The notes under the pieces: model-generated
Seen by the model: the letters and a program-made list of their open reading frames with translations, nothing else
Told to the model about the DNA's origin: nothing
Database searches by the model: none
Part shown: positions 17,308-26,094 of the stretch, one piece after another
Layout: each line of letters opens with the position of its first letter
How positions within the stretch are numbered: position 1 is the first letter of the stretch
Position numbers and translations under genes: made by a program
Assembly: GCF_003063265.1 (NCBI RefSeq)
Contig: NZ_NERU01000006.1
Coordinates: 62,001 to 126,000 of the forward strand
DNA: 64,000 bases
Direction: 5' to 3'
Origin: Limnohabitans sp. WS1
Lineage (GTDB): Bacteria; Pseudomonadota; Gammaproteobacteria; Burkholderiales; Burkholderiaceae_C

Positions 17308-18285
17308 ATGCAAAGACGTCAATGGATCAGCATTTTTGGAAGCGTTACTGCTTTGGTTTGTGCCCACAACGTAGGGGCTCAGGGCAAGTTTCCGGATCGC
17401 CCTGTCACCATCGTCGTGCCCAGTGCGCCAGGCGGTACGACCGACTTCACTGCGCGTTTGATTGCAGAGCCATTGTCACGGGCGCTGGGGCAACCGGTCG
17501 TGATCGATAACAAGGCGGGGGCCTCTGGCAACATCGGCAACCAAATGGTGGCCAAAGCCAAGCCCGATGGTTACACACTGCTGTTGGCCTACAGTGGCTA
17601 TCAAGTCGGTAACCCGCACTTGTTCAAAAAAGCAGGTTGGGATCCCATCAAAGATTTTGCACCAGTGTCCATGCTGACCCGAGCGCCACAAATCTTGGCA
17701 GCAAAGGCCAGTTTGCCGGTCAACAATCTGCGTGAGCTGATCGCTTATGCCAAAGCCAACCCCGGCAAGCTGAACTATGCCTCTTCAGGCAATGGTTCCA
17801 TTCAACACATTGCCGGTGAGTTGTTCAAACAACTGTCTGGGACATCGATCACGCATATCCCTTACAAGGGCGCAGGCCCCGCGGTACAGGACTTGCTGGG
17901 AGGGCAAGTGGACTTGTTTTTTACCACGCCTGCTTCGGTCGTGAACCATATCAAAGCCGACAAACTCAAAGGTCTGGCTGTGACCAGCAATGCACGCTTG
18001 ACATCTTTGCCCCAAGTGCCCACGACCAATGAAGCTGATTTCAAGGGATTTGCATTGGATTCCTGGTTTGCACTGTATGCACCCGCAGGGACTCCACAGG
18101 AAGTGGTGCTGCAGCTCAACAACGAATTGGCAAAAATTCTGAATACAGCCGATGTCAAGAAAAAGGCAGAGGAGGCGGGAACCCAGGTGGATCACATGGG
18201 GCCGGCTCAGTTGGCTGACTACACTCGCAAAGAATTGGAGTATTGGGGGCGAGTGATCCAGTCCGCCAAGATTTCGGCTGAATGA
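17308..18285 (+). CDS. Bug/TctC family receptor of the CaiB-lyase operon
   Basis: A 325-residue periplasmic Bug receptor with signal peptide (residues 1-24, ending VGAQG), VPSAPGGTTDF, NKAGASGNIGN and IPYKGAGPAVQDLLGGQVD motifs. The ATG at 17308 follows an excellent AAGGAG ribosome-binding site; longer readings are out of family. As last gene of the run started at 12978 it probably captures the acid that the CaiB and HMGL-like enzymes process. Confidence 0.92.
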   Translation: MQRRQWISIFGSVTALVCAHNVGAQGKFPDRPVTIVVPSAPGGTTDFTARLIAEPLSRALGQPVVIDNKAGASGNIGNQMVAKAKPDGYTLLLAYSGYQVGNPHLFKKAGWDPIKDFAPVSMLTRAPQILAAKASLPVNNLRELIAYAKANPGKLNYASSGNGSIQHIAGELFKQLSGTSITHIPYKGAGPAVQDLLGGQVDLFFTTPASVVNHIKADKLKGLAVTSNARLTSLPQVPTTNEADFKGFALDSWFALYAPAGTPQEVVLQLNNELAKILNTADVKKKAEEAGTQVDHMGPAQLADYTRKELEYWGRVIQSAKISAE

Positions 18286-18371
18286 GTCATCCCTGAGAGA
18301 TCGAAAATCCTCCATTGAACGCCCGTCTTCCGAGGTAAAACCTTTATGCTCAGGTTTTCTCGATTGCTCCG

Positions 18372-19694
18372 ATGTCTCTGCTTATGATCGATCCCTCGGA
18401 TTTCCTGCGCCACCTCTACGATGTGGCCGTGCAACGCGCCTTGCCCCTGCACAACACCGCAGCCCATTTGCCCACCCCGCCAGATTCTGCGAAGGGCCGC
18501 ACCCTGGTGCTGGGTGCTGGCAAAGCCGGGGGTGCCATGGCGCAGGCGGTCGAGGCTTTGTGGCCCGCTGACGCGCCACTGTCGGGCCTGGTGGTCACGC
18601 GCTATGGCCACACGCCACCGCGCCCGGCGGGATTGCCCGAGCGCATCGAGGTGGTCGAGGCCGCCCACCCCGTGCCCGATGCGGCGGGCTTGCAAGCGGC
18701 CGAGCGCATTTTGGAATTGACGCAAGGTTTGACGGCCGACGACCTGGTGCTGTGCCTGATCTCGGGCGGCGGCTCGTCGCTGCTGACCTTGCCTGCCGAG
18801 GGCATCGATTTGCAGCTCAAGCAAGACATCAACCGCCAGCTGCTGGCCAGCGGGGCCAATATTTCCGAGATGAACTGCCTGCGCAAGCACCTCTCGCGCA
18901 TCAAAGGTGGGCGGCTGGCGGCGGCCTGTAGCCCTGCGCAGGTGGTCACGCTCACCATCAGCGACGTGCCGGGCGATGACCCGTCCATCATCGCCAGTGG
19001 CCCCACCGTGCCCGATGCCAGCAGCTGCGCTGATGCACTGGCCATCCTCAAGCGCTACGCGATCACGGTGCCTGATTCGGTGCTGCAGGCTTTGCAGTCG
19101 GGTGTTTGGGAAACACCCAAGCCCGGCTCGCCCGTGTTTGCGGGGCACAGTGTGCACATGATCGCCACGCCCCAGCAATCGCTGGAGGCCGCAGCTGCTG
19201 CTGCTGCTCGTGCCATGGGGCTGAACGCCTACATCCTGAGCGACGAGATTGAGGGCGAGTCGCGCGAAGTAGGCAAGGTGCACGCGGCGCTGGCCCGTGC
19301 GGCGGCCAAGGGTCTGGGGCCCTTCACCAAGCCCTGTGTGATTTTGAGCGGTGGCGAAACCACCGTGACGATCAAGCCCCAAGCCGCCGGTGTGCCCAAG
19401 GGGCGCGGGGGCCGGGCGGGCGAGTTTTGCATGGGGCTGGCGCAAGCGTTGCAAGGCCAAGCGGGCGTGTGGGCCTTGGCCGCCGACACCGACGGTATTG
19501 ACGGCATTGAAGACAACGCCGGGGCGCAAGTGAGCCCCGACACGCTGACCCGCGCCCTGGCGTTGGGCCACAAGGTGGACGAGCACCTGCAGCGCAACGA
19601 TGCTTATGGCTTCTTTGAACCCTTGGGCGATCTGGTCATCACCGGACCCACACACACCAATGTGAATGACTTCAGGGCCATGCTGGTGCTGTGA
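18372..19694 (+). CDS. ttuD: Glycerate kinase type 2 / TtuD (MOFRL family)
   Basis: A 440-residue protein of the GckA/TtuD family, often annotated hydroxypyruvate reductase but shown in several bacteria to be glycerate 2-kinase. Seen: LGAGKAGGAMAQAVE near residue 46, the SGGGSSLL phosphate-binding segment, the NCLRKHLSRIKGGRLA helix, and the C-terminal MOFRL domain with SGGETTVT and GRGGRAGEF and DTDGIDG. It would feed glycerate from tartrate or tartronate breakdown into glycolysis, which fits the tartrate-dehydrogenase-like gene at 10772. Confidence 0.9.
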   Translation: MSLLMIDPSDFLRHLYDVAVQRALPLHNTAAHLPTPPDSAKGRTLVLGAGKAGGAMAQAVEALWPADAPLSGLVVTRYGHTPPRPAGLPERIEVVEAAHPVPDAAGLQAAERILELTQGLTADDLVLCLISGGGSSLLTLPAEGIDLQLKQDINRQLLASGANISEMNCLRKHLSRIKGGRLAAACSPAQVVTLTISDVPGDDPSIIASGPTVPDASSCADALAILKRYAITVPDSVLQALQSGVWETPKPGSPVFAGHSVHMIATPQQSLEAAAAAAARAMGLNAYILSDEIEGESREVGKVHAALARAAAKGLGPFTKPCVILSGGETTVTIKPQAAGVPKGRGGRAGEFCMGLAQALQGQAGVWALAADTDGIDGIEDNAGAQVSPDTLTRALALGHKVDEHLQRNDAYGFFEPLGDLVITGPTHTNVNDFRAMLVL

Positions 19695-19865
19695 TGCAGC
19701 TCGATGGGTTAAGGCGCTGATGGGCCAGGTTTGCTTGGTTAATGCTTCAATGACGGCTTGTGATTGTTTTCTTGAAAATAAAAAAAAAGATCAAAATTCA
19801 ATCCTATTTAGAATTCCTTGGTGGTTTTTTAAAAACGTGTGTCAGGGATACAAGTCAGGGTTTTC

Positions 19866-20294
19866 ATGATCTTTCAAGTTTTTCGTCGTGGCGCTCAAAT
19901 CATGGGCGCAAGCTGTGTGGTGATGGGTTTGTCTGCCTGTGGTGGTGGGGGATCAGGCCAGGCAACCGTGGGTGTTCCTGGTGCACCCACCGTGGACGCC
20001 GCTACGCCAGACCGTGCCAGCGCCAGTGTCCGCTTAAATGTCACACCCCCCGCATCTGACGGGGGTGCTGCCATCACTGGCTACAAAGCCACCTGCGCCG
20101 AAGCCCTTGAAGTGCCCCTGGGTGCTGCGGCCACCAGTCCCGTCGTTCTGTGGTTTGGCGAGTCTGCCAGCAGCCCTGTCACCGTCACGGGGCTGACCCG
20201 AGGTGCTTCTTACGTCTGCTCGGTCAGCGCCAGCAACAGCGCAGGCACCAGTCCTTCGTCTGCGTCGGTGAGTGTGTCCCTGGCAGGGCTGTGA
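19866..20294 (+). CDS. Small lipoprotein with one fibronectin type III domain
   Basis: A 142-residue predicted lipoprotein: lipobox LSAC with Cys25, a Gly-rich GGGGSG spacer, then one Fn3 domain (about residues 40-140, with PASDGGAAITGYKATC and GLTRGASYVCSVSASNSAG). Fn3 modules usually mediate binding at the cell surface. The ATG at 19866 is chosen; the leader is long for a lipoprotein. The 170 bases upstream are distinctly A+T-rich. No partner gene is apparent. Confidence 0.65.
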   Translation: MIFQVFRRGAQIMGASCVVMGLSACGGGGSGQATVGVPGAPTVDAATPDRASASVRLNVTPPASDGGAAITGYKATCAEALEVPLGAAATSPVVLWFGESASSPVTVTGLTRGASYVCSVSASNSAGTSPSSASVSVSLAGL

Positions 20295-20415
20295 TCCATC
20301 TCGCCGGGGAAGGGTTGTCGGCGGCTGGGCCACAGCCATGACGGACAAAGTCGGCCTGCTGCCATGACCCAAGAGGTTTGGCCGCTGGAATTCCTGCGGG
20401 GTCAATCGCGCTGAT

Positions 20416-20429
20416 TTGATGTGTGTCAA
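20416..20429. promoter_or_regulatory. FNR/ANR-like box
   Basis: TTGATGTGTGTCAA matches 9 of 10 positions of the FNR/ANR consensus TTGAT-N4-ATCAA. It ends 38 bases before the start codon of the Crp/Fnr regulator, so autoregulation is likely. Confidence 0.6.
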
Positions 20430-20467
20430 AGCCAAACACCGCCCGCTCTGGCACATTCAGGGTCATC

Positions 20468-21094
20468 ATGTTGGATACTTCTTTGCACATTTTGTCCGAG
20501 CCCATCGTCACCCATGGGGCCGGTACCGCATTGCTGCGTCGCGGGGACCGGGTGGACCGCATCGTGCATGTCATGCAAGGGCGTGTGGTCTTGGGGGTGG
20601 TGATGGACGGCCAAATGGCGCATCAGTTGGGCGTGGTGGAAGGGCCTTTTTGGCTTGAAGCCGCTTCGGGCTTGTTGGACCTTCCACATGTGGTGGATGC
20701 CGTCGCCGAAACTCAGGTGAGCTTGCAGTACGTGAGCGTTTCCGATTTTGTGGCACAAGTGCATGCCTTGCCCGAGGCTTCGCAAAACCTGCTCATGGAC
20801 ATGGCGCGGTCACAGCGCCAACAAACCGAACTCGCCGTCAGCCGCGTGGCCAAAGACGCCGATGCGCGATGCGCCGAATGGCTGCTGCGCCATGCCGAAC
20901 CCACTGACCCGTCGGGCGGTCTGGCCGTGAAGCTGACCGAACGCAAACGCACCATCGCCGCCCAGTTGGGCATCGCGCCCGAAACCTTTTCGCGGGTTTT
21001 GCGCCATTTGCGCGAACGCCAGCTGATCAGTGGCGGCGGTCGTGTGCTGGGCCTGCCCAACCCGCAGGCGCTGCGCGAGTTGGCCGGGGTTTGA
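20468..21094 (+). CDS. Crp/Fnr family transcriptional regulator
   Basis: A 208-residue regulator: N-terminal cyclic-nucleotide-type beta-barrel (about residues 10-110), long dimer helix, and a C-terminal HTH (about 159-183). The recognition helix has Glu172, Ser175 and Arg176 in the E-x-x-S-R pattern that in FNR reads TTGAT half-sites. Only one cysteine (Cys135) is present, so it cannot carry the FNR [4Fe-4S] cluster and is more like Dnr or a redox/cAMP-independent member. The ATG at 20468 is chosen. An FNR-like box lies just upstream. Confidence 0.87.
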   Translation: MLDTSLHILSEPIVTHGAGTALLRRGDRVDRIVHVMQGRVVLGVVMDGQMAHQLGVVEGPFWLEAASGLLDLPHVVDAVAETQVSLQYVSVSDFVAQVHALPEASQNLLMDMARSQRQQTELAVSRVAKDADARCAEWLLRHAEPTDPSGGLAVKLTERKRTIAAQLGIAPETFSRVLRHLRERQLISGGGRVLGLPNPQALRELAGV

Positions 21095-21101
21095 GCTTTT
21101 T

Positions 21102-22094
21102 TTAATCTCCGCTGATCTTGCGTTCGCGGATGATGGCACCAAAGCGTTTGGAATCGTCCGCAGCGCGGGCACCGAACTCGGCGGGGGTCAAGGGTAGGGC
21201 CTCACCGCCCAAATTCTGGATGCGGTCCTTCAAGGCTTGTGTGCCCAAAATGCGGTTGATCTCGCGGTTCACACGGTTGACCACATCGGCGGGCGTGCCC
21301 GCAGGCGCGTAAAAGCCGAACACCGAATCGGCATCAAACCCTTTCAGGCCTGCTTCGTCCAATGTGGGTACGTTCGGGAACAGGGGAGAGCGCTTCATGC
21401 TGCCCACGGCCAGCAGCTTGAGCTTGCCCGCACGCACTTGGCCCAGACCAATGCCGGGGTCAAAGTAAAAATCCAACTGACCCGCCAACACGTCTTGCAG
21501 CGCGGGTGCTGCACCCCGGTAGGGCACATGCACGGCAAACAGGCCCGCCTGGCTTTTCATCATTTCGCCAGCCAAGTGGGGTGAGCTGCCGTTGCCTGCC
21601 GAGCCATACGACAAGCGGCCGGGGTTGGCCTTCACATGGGTCAGAAATTCTTGGATGGTGTTGGCCGGAAAGTTGGGTTTGGCGACCAGAAACACCAGCA
21701 CGCGGGCGGCCGAGGCCACGGGCACCAGGTCTTTGGCGGGGTCAAAGGGCATGCGGGCGTAGATATGGGGGTTGACCGACACCATGCCGCCGGAGCTCAT
21801 GAGCAGGGTGTAGCCGTCGGCGGGTGATTTGGCGACCATTTCACCGCCGAGGTTGCCGTTGGCACCGCCCCGGTTTTCGACCACCACAGGCTGGCCCAGC
21901 GCCTCGCCCAAGGGCACGCCAATGGCACGGGCAATCTGGTCAGCCGCGCCACCCGGTGGAAAGTTCACCACGATTTTGATGGGCTTGGTGGGCCAGCTTT
22001 GCGCGGCGGCGCTCAGGCACAGGGCAGGGCCTGCAGCGATGGCGAGCAGGGCGGTGCCGATGGCTCGGCGTGAGAAAAATTGGGTTTTTGTCAT
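21102..22094 (-). CDS. Bug/TctC family receptor (next to iorB)
   Basis: A 330-residue Bug receptor with a twin-arginine-like leader start (SRRAIG) and signal peptide to about residue 32 (LSAAAQS), FPPGGAADQ, NRGGANGNLGG and VPYRGAAPALQDVLAGQLD motifs. The ATG at 22094 follows AAGGAG. It lies 44 bases downstream of iorB on the same strand and may be cotranscribed; a link to aromatic keto acids would then be possible. It is convergent with the Crp/Fnr gene, only 7 bases apart. Confidence 0.92.
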   Translation of the reverse strand: MTKTQFFSRRAIGTALLAIAAGPALCLSAAAQSWPTKPIKIVVNFPPGGAADQIARAIGVPLGEALGQPVVVENRGGANGNLGGEMVAKSPADGYTLLMSSGGMVSVNPHIYARMPFDPAKDLVPVASAARVLVFLVAKPNFPANTIQEFLTHVKANPGRLSYGSAGNGSSPHLAGEMMKSQAGLFAVHVPYRGAAPALQDVLAGQLDFYFDPGIGLGQVRAGKLKLLAVGSMKRSPLFPNVPTLDEAGLKGFDADSVFGFYAPAGTPADVVNRVNREINRILGTQALKDRIQNLGGEALPLTPAEFGARAADDSKRFGAIIRERKISGD

Positions 22095-22138
22095 GCTTGT
22101 CTCCTTGTTTTTGGATGGGCTCAGTGTCGTTGATGAGG

Positions 22139-23728
22139 TCAGGATTTTTGCAGTCTCGGATTCTTCATCCAAAGCACCGGTTGTTCCTTGACCGGACGGG
22201 CTGGCGCACCATGTTGCAGCAAAGCCTGATCAAGCGCTTGACCGGCCTCGTCTTGCAAGGCCGCTTGGCGGATGCGGGCCACCGCCTCAGCTTGCTCGGC
22301 CACAGGTACTTGGGAGGCTGGTCCGCACACATGGCGCAGGATGTGCAGCAGGTTGTCCTTACCGCGCTCGTTGGTGCTGCCGTAGCCTTTGATGAGCTGC
22401 CCGCAACGCGCCAACTCCAGACCCAGCGCGGGGGACAGGCGCGTGGCCGCTTCGATGCCGCCCAGCCATTCTTCGATCAGGGTTTGTTCGGTGGCATAGC
22501 GGCTGCCCAGGGGGCGCAGCACGCGCAGGCTGGCCAAGAAGCGCAAGCTGGCCATGCCCCACAGCGCATGCCGCGCCACCTTGAGCGGCATGGACCATGG
22601 CGCAAGGCCTCGGGCCACGCGGGCGCGGTCCCAGCGCAGCAGCCGGTTGGCCAAGCCTTGTGGCAGCAGAGCCGCCAGCTCGGGCACGCCGGGTTTGAAG
22701 TGGTCGTACACCTTGAGCACATCGCCCTCTTTGGCTTTGACTTCTTGTGTGACGCGGTCCCAGCGGCTGGCGCGGCTTTTCAGGTCGGCCACGCGGATGA
22801 TGTCGTCAAACGCCATCCACAGGGCCAGCCAGCGGGTGGCTTCAAAGGTCACTGGGCGGGTGCTGTCGGGTGAATTGGCTTCTGCACTGAGCAAGCGTTC
22901 GAGCCGCTGCACATACAGGCGGGCATAAGCGGGGCCTTGGTATTCCACCAAGCGTTGGTGCGCCAAGCCCATGAGGGGGTGCAGCTCGGCTGGAAACTTG
23001 GTGGCCACATCTGAAGGCAAAGCCGCCGCTGAAGATTCAGATGCAGAGGGCGCAGGCACAGCAGGTTTCATCACATGCTCAACATACTGCGCCTGCTCGC
23101 GCTGGCGCGTGACCAAGTCAAAAGCCGACGCAAAGCCACGCAAGCTGGCTTGCGCCGCCTTGCTCGGGCCTGCCAACACCGCTTCGTAATGTTCGCGTGT
23201 GAAAGGCAGCAAGCCACTGCCCGCAATGGCTCCCAACATGACCGCGCTGACCAGGGTGCCGCTTTCCTGACACAGGCGGGCCATGTCCATCACATGGTGA
23301 CGCTGGCTGTGCGCAGCCACCACGTCGAGCAGGGGGCCTTCGGGGCGGCGGCCATCGCCCATGGTCATCTTCTCGGCGGTGGTGAGTGCCCGCGATGAGG
23401 CGCTGATCACCAGTGTGCGGTCGCTTGAAGCCAGGCCGTTGCCAATTTGGCGTGCGGTCTCCAGCAACTCGGACGACACCAGCGCATCGAGCCGCCCAGG
23501 CAGCGGGTTCAGGCCCAACACCGGCAAGCGGCCTTGCAGCTGGCTGTGGGGCAGGGGGTAAATTTCCAGGTAATAGGTGGTGGCCCCGGTGCGTTGCGCC
23601 ACGCCGGGAATGGAGGTGGCTTGTGCCGGGTGGCCTGCGTGGCGGGCCACGTCGACCAGCCAGTCGGCCAGCACGCCGCCACCTTCGCCACCCAGGGCGC
23701 ACAGCAAAATGGAAATCGGTTGGGTCAT
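22139..23728 (-). CDS. iorB: Indolepyruvate oxidoreductase subunit beta (long form)
   Basis: A 529-residue IorB-type protein. Residues 1-190 form the pyruvate-ferredoxin-oxidoreductase gamma-like domain (LCALGGEGGGVLADW, SIPGVAQRTGATTYYLEI). The C-terminal 300 residues are a helical extension seen in bacterial long IorB proteins and absent from the roughly 200-residue archaeal subunit. With IorA it decarboxylates aryl 2-oxo acids to aryl-acetyl-CoA. The start at 23728 (MTQPISILL) opens the conserved fold; iorA ends 23 bases upstream. Confidence 0.88.
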   Translation of the reverse strand: MTQPISILLCALGGEGGGVLADWLVDVARHAGHPAQATSIPGVAQRTGATTYYLEIYPLPHSQLQGRLPVLGLNPLPGRLDALVSSELLETARQIGNGLASSDRTLVISASSRALTTAEKMTMGDGRRPEGPLLDVVAAHSQRHHVMDMARLCQESGTLVSAVMLGAIAGSGLLPFTREHYEAVLAGPSKAAQASLRGFASAFDLVTRQREQAQYVEHVMKPAVPAPSASESSAAALPSDVATKFPAELHPLMGLAHQRLVEYQGPAYARLYVQRLERLLSAEANSPDSTRPVTFEATRWLALWMAFDDIIRVADLKSRASRWDRVTQEVKAKEGDVLKVYDHFKPGVPELAALLPQGLANRLLRWDRARVARGLAPWSMPLKVARHALWGMASLRFLASLRVLRPLGSRYATEQTLIEEWLGGIEAATRLSPALGLELARCGQLIKGYGSTNERGKDNLLHILRHVCGPASQVPVAEQAEAVARIRQAALQDEAGQALDQALLQHGAPARPVKEQPVLWMKNPRLQKS

Positions 23729-23751
23729 GATCTGTCTCTGGAATGGGCGTT

Positions 23752-25908
23752 TCAAGCGGGTTGCAACCAGCGTGTGGCCAGGCTTTGCCAGCGGGCCCAC
23801 AGGCGCTCGTGCAGCTTGGGGTTTTGCACCACTTCGGCGCGGTAGAAGGATGGGCACAGCGTGGCTGCATGCGCGTTTTCGCCGCACAGGCCGCAGCCCA
23901 CACAGCCGTCGATCACGGTGGCCACCGGGTCCACTTTCAGCGGGTCAGGGTTGTCTTTGAGCGTGAGGGTTGGGCAGCCCGAGAGGCGGATGCAGGCGTG
24001 GTCGCCGTTGCACACGTCTTCGTCCACGCCGTACTTCACGCGTTCCACCCGCTCGCCTTTGGACAGCAACGAGGCCAGCCAGGGCTTGATGCGGCGCTGG
24101 CGCTCCAGCTGGCATTCGCCTTCGGCCACGATCACTTTCAGGCCCTGAAACTCGGTGGTGAAGGCTTCGGTCAGCGTGGCTTGCATGTGGCTCACCTCGT
24201 AGGTGTGCACCGTGCGCAGCCATTGCACGCCCAGGCCTTTGAGCGTGGACTCGATGGTCTGGTTGGTGTGCACCATGCTCTGGCGCTTGTCCCCCGCCAG
24301 CTCTTTGGCGATGTCGGTGGGCGTGTTGATGATGTCCTGCGTGCCGGTGGCCGAGGTGTAGCCGTTCTTGAAGATCAGCAGCACCGCATCGTCGCCATTG
24401 AACAGCGCACTTTGCACGCCCGTGAGCAGGCCGTTGTGCCAAAAACCGCCGTCGCCCATGACCGACAAGACCCGCCGCTTCATGACAGGCGAAACGCCCG
24501 CCCGACTGGCCAAGCTCATGCCGTAACCCAAGATCGAGTGGCCCACCGAAAACGGCTCGAAAGTGGCCAGGGCATGGCAGCCGATATCCCCAGAAATGTG
24601 CACCGGGCCGACATCTTGCTGGGCCAGCTTGAGGGCCGAGAAAACGGGCCGCTCGGGGCAGCCAATGCACATGCTCGGTGGCCGCGCTGGCAACGGGGTG
24701 CCCAAGAGGGCTTGCACTTGTTGGCGGCGCTCGCCATTGGTGGTCAGCCATTGGCGTGTGGCTTCGGGCACGGCTTCGGCTTGGTGACGGTCCAAAAACT
24801 TCAGCAGGCCCTGGGCCATGACCTCGGCGGTGTATTCACCACCCGAGGGCAGCATGTCTTTGCCGTGCAGCGGGGTTTGCAGGTCCAGGCGGCGCAGCAT
24901 CAGCGCGAGTTCTTGCTCGATGTATTCGGGCTGGCCTTCTTCGAGCAGCAGCACGGCCGATTTGTCTTTGCAGAAATTCACCAGCTCGTCAGGCACCAGC
25001 GGATACGTCACGTTCAGCACCAGCACCGACAGGCTGGTCACCCCAAAGGCATCGGCCAAGTCGAACTGTTGCAAAGCGCGGATCAGCGTGTTGTACAGAC
25101 CCCCTTGCACGATCAGGCCCAGGTGGCGATGTGTTGTGCCTTCAAAGTGCTCGTTCAGGCGCTGCTCGGCAATGTATTGGCGGGCGGCGGGCAAGCGGTG
25201 CTCGACTTTGCGTTTTTCTTGCGCAAAGGTCACAGGCGGGTGCGCCAGCCGCATGTAGTTGAAGCCTGCGGGTTCGTCGATCAGGTGTTTTTTGGACAGC
25301 TTGGGGGCTTGGTTGTCCTTGGCCACAAACTGGCCGCGCACATGACAGGCGCGGATGCGCAGCTCCATCATCACTGGCATGTTGGACGCTTCGGACAGCC
25401 TGAAACCGTGCTCCACCATGTTGACCATCTGGCCCAGCTCGGGCCGGGGGTCCAGCAGGCACATGCCCGACTTCAGCGCATAGGCGTGTGTGCGCTCTTG
25501 AATGACGCTCGCGCCTTCGCCGTAGTCTTCGCCCACCACGATCAGCACGCCGCCGGTCACGCCGGGCGAGGACAAATTGGACAGCGCGTCAGCCGCCACG
25601 TTGGTGCCCACAATCGACTTCCAGGTCACCGCACCGCGAATCGGGTAATGGATGGACGCGCCCAGCATGGCCGCAGCAGACGCTTCGTTGGAACACGCCT
25701 CCACATGCACGCCCAGCTCGTCCATGTAGGGCTTGGCCTGCACCATGACATCCAGCAGGTGCGAGACTGGCGCGCCCTGGTAGCCGCCCACATAACTCAC
25801 GCCCGACTGCAGCAGCCCCTTGGTGATGGCCAAAATGCCTTCGCCATGAAAGACCTCGCCCTCGCCCATGCGCAGGGCCTTGATTTCTTCGTGAAATGAA
25901 ACTTCCAA
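23752..25908 (-). CDS. iorA: Indolepyruvate oxidoreductase subunit alpha
   Basis: A 718-residue IorA. The N-terminal domain (GEGILAITKGLLQSGVSYVGGYQGAP) is the pyrimidine-binding part; the thiamine-diphosphate site is GDGGFWHNGLLTGVQSA with GDIGCHALA before it; the C terminus holds two [4Fe-4S] ferredoxin motifs (CNGDHACIRLSGC and CVGCGLCG...C, about residues 630-690). It acts in the breakdown of aromatic amino acids via indolepyruvate or phenylpyruvate. iorA and iorB form an operon, with a Bug gene after iorB. Confidence 0.92.
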   Translation of the reverse strand: MEVSFHEEIKALRMGEGEVFHGEGILAITKGLLQSGVSYVGGYQGAPVSHLLDVMVQAKPYMDELGVHVEACSNEASAAAMLGASIHYPIRGAVTWKSIVGTNVAADALSNLSSPGVTGGVLIVVGEDYGEGASVIQERTHAYALKSGMCLLDPRPELGQMVNMVEHGFRLSEASNMPVMMELRIRACHVRGQFVAKDNQAPKLSKKHLIDEPAGFNYMRLAHPPVTFAQEKRKVEHRLPAARQYIAEQRLNEHFEGTTHRHLGLIVQGGLYNTLIRALQQFDLADAFGVTSLSVLVLNVTYPLVPDELVNFCKDKSAVLLLEEGQPEYIEQELALMLRRLDLQTPLHGKDMLPSGGEYTAEVMAQGLLKFLDRHQAEAVPEATRQWLTTNGERRQQVQALLGTPLPARPPSMCIGCPERPVFSALKLAQQDVGPVHISGDIGCHALATFEPFSVGHSILGYGMSLASRAGVSPVMKRRVLSVMGDGGFWHNGLLTGVQSALFNGDDAVLLIFKNGYTSATGTQDIINTPTDIAKELAGDKRQSMVHTNQTIESTLKGLGVQWLRTVHTYEVSHMQATLTEAFTTEFQGLKVIVAEGECQLERQRRIKPWLASLLSKGERVERVKYGVDEDVCNGDHACIRLSGCPTLTLKDNPDPLKVDPVATVIDGCVGCGLCGENAHAATLCPSFYRAEVVQNPKLHERLWARWQSLATRWLQPA

Positions 25909-26094
25909 AGCACGCTCCTTGCGTTGTTGTGCCCGCGTTCGAAGGGCCAGACCATCTTACATATCAGTTCATTCAATGCGTTGAATAAAGTTCATGCATC
26001 AAACGCATGTGCTGTGGCCAGTCATCTTGGTTACAGCCGAGCCGCAGGCAAGACGCCACCATGCGCCATCCCCCCAACCAACAGGAGTCGAGAC

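Noticed and set aside
23743..25899. A 718-codon reading on the plus strand opposite iorA
   Set aside because: It is a codon-bias shadow of iorA in a high-G+C genome; the sequence is His/Gln/Gly-rich and lacks any domain.
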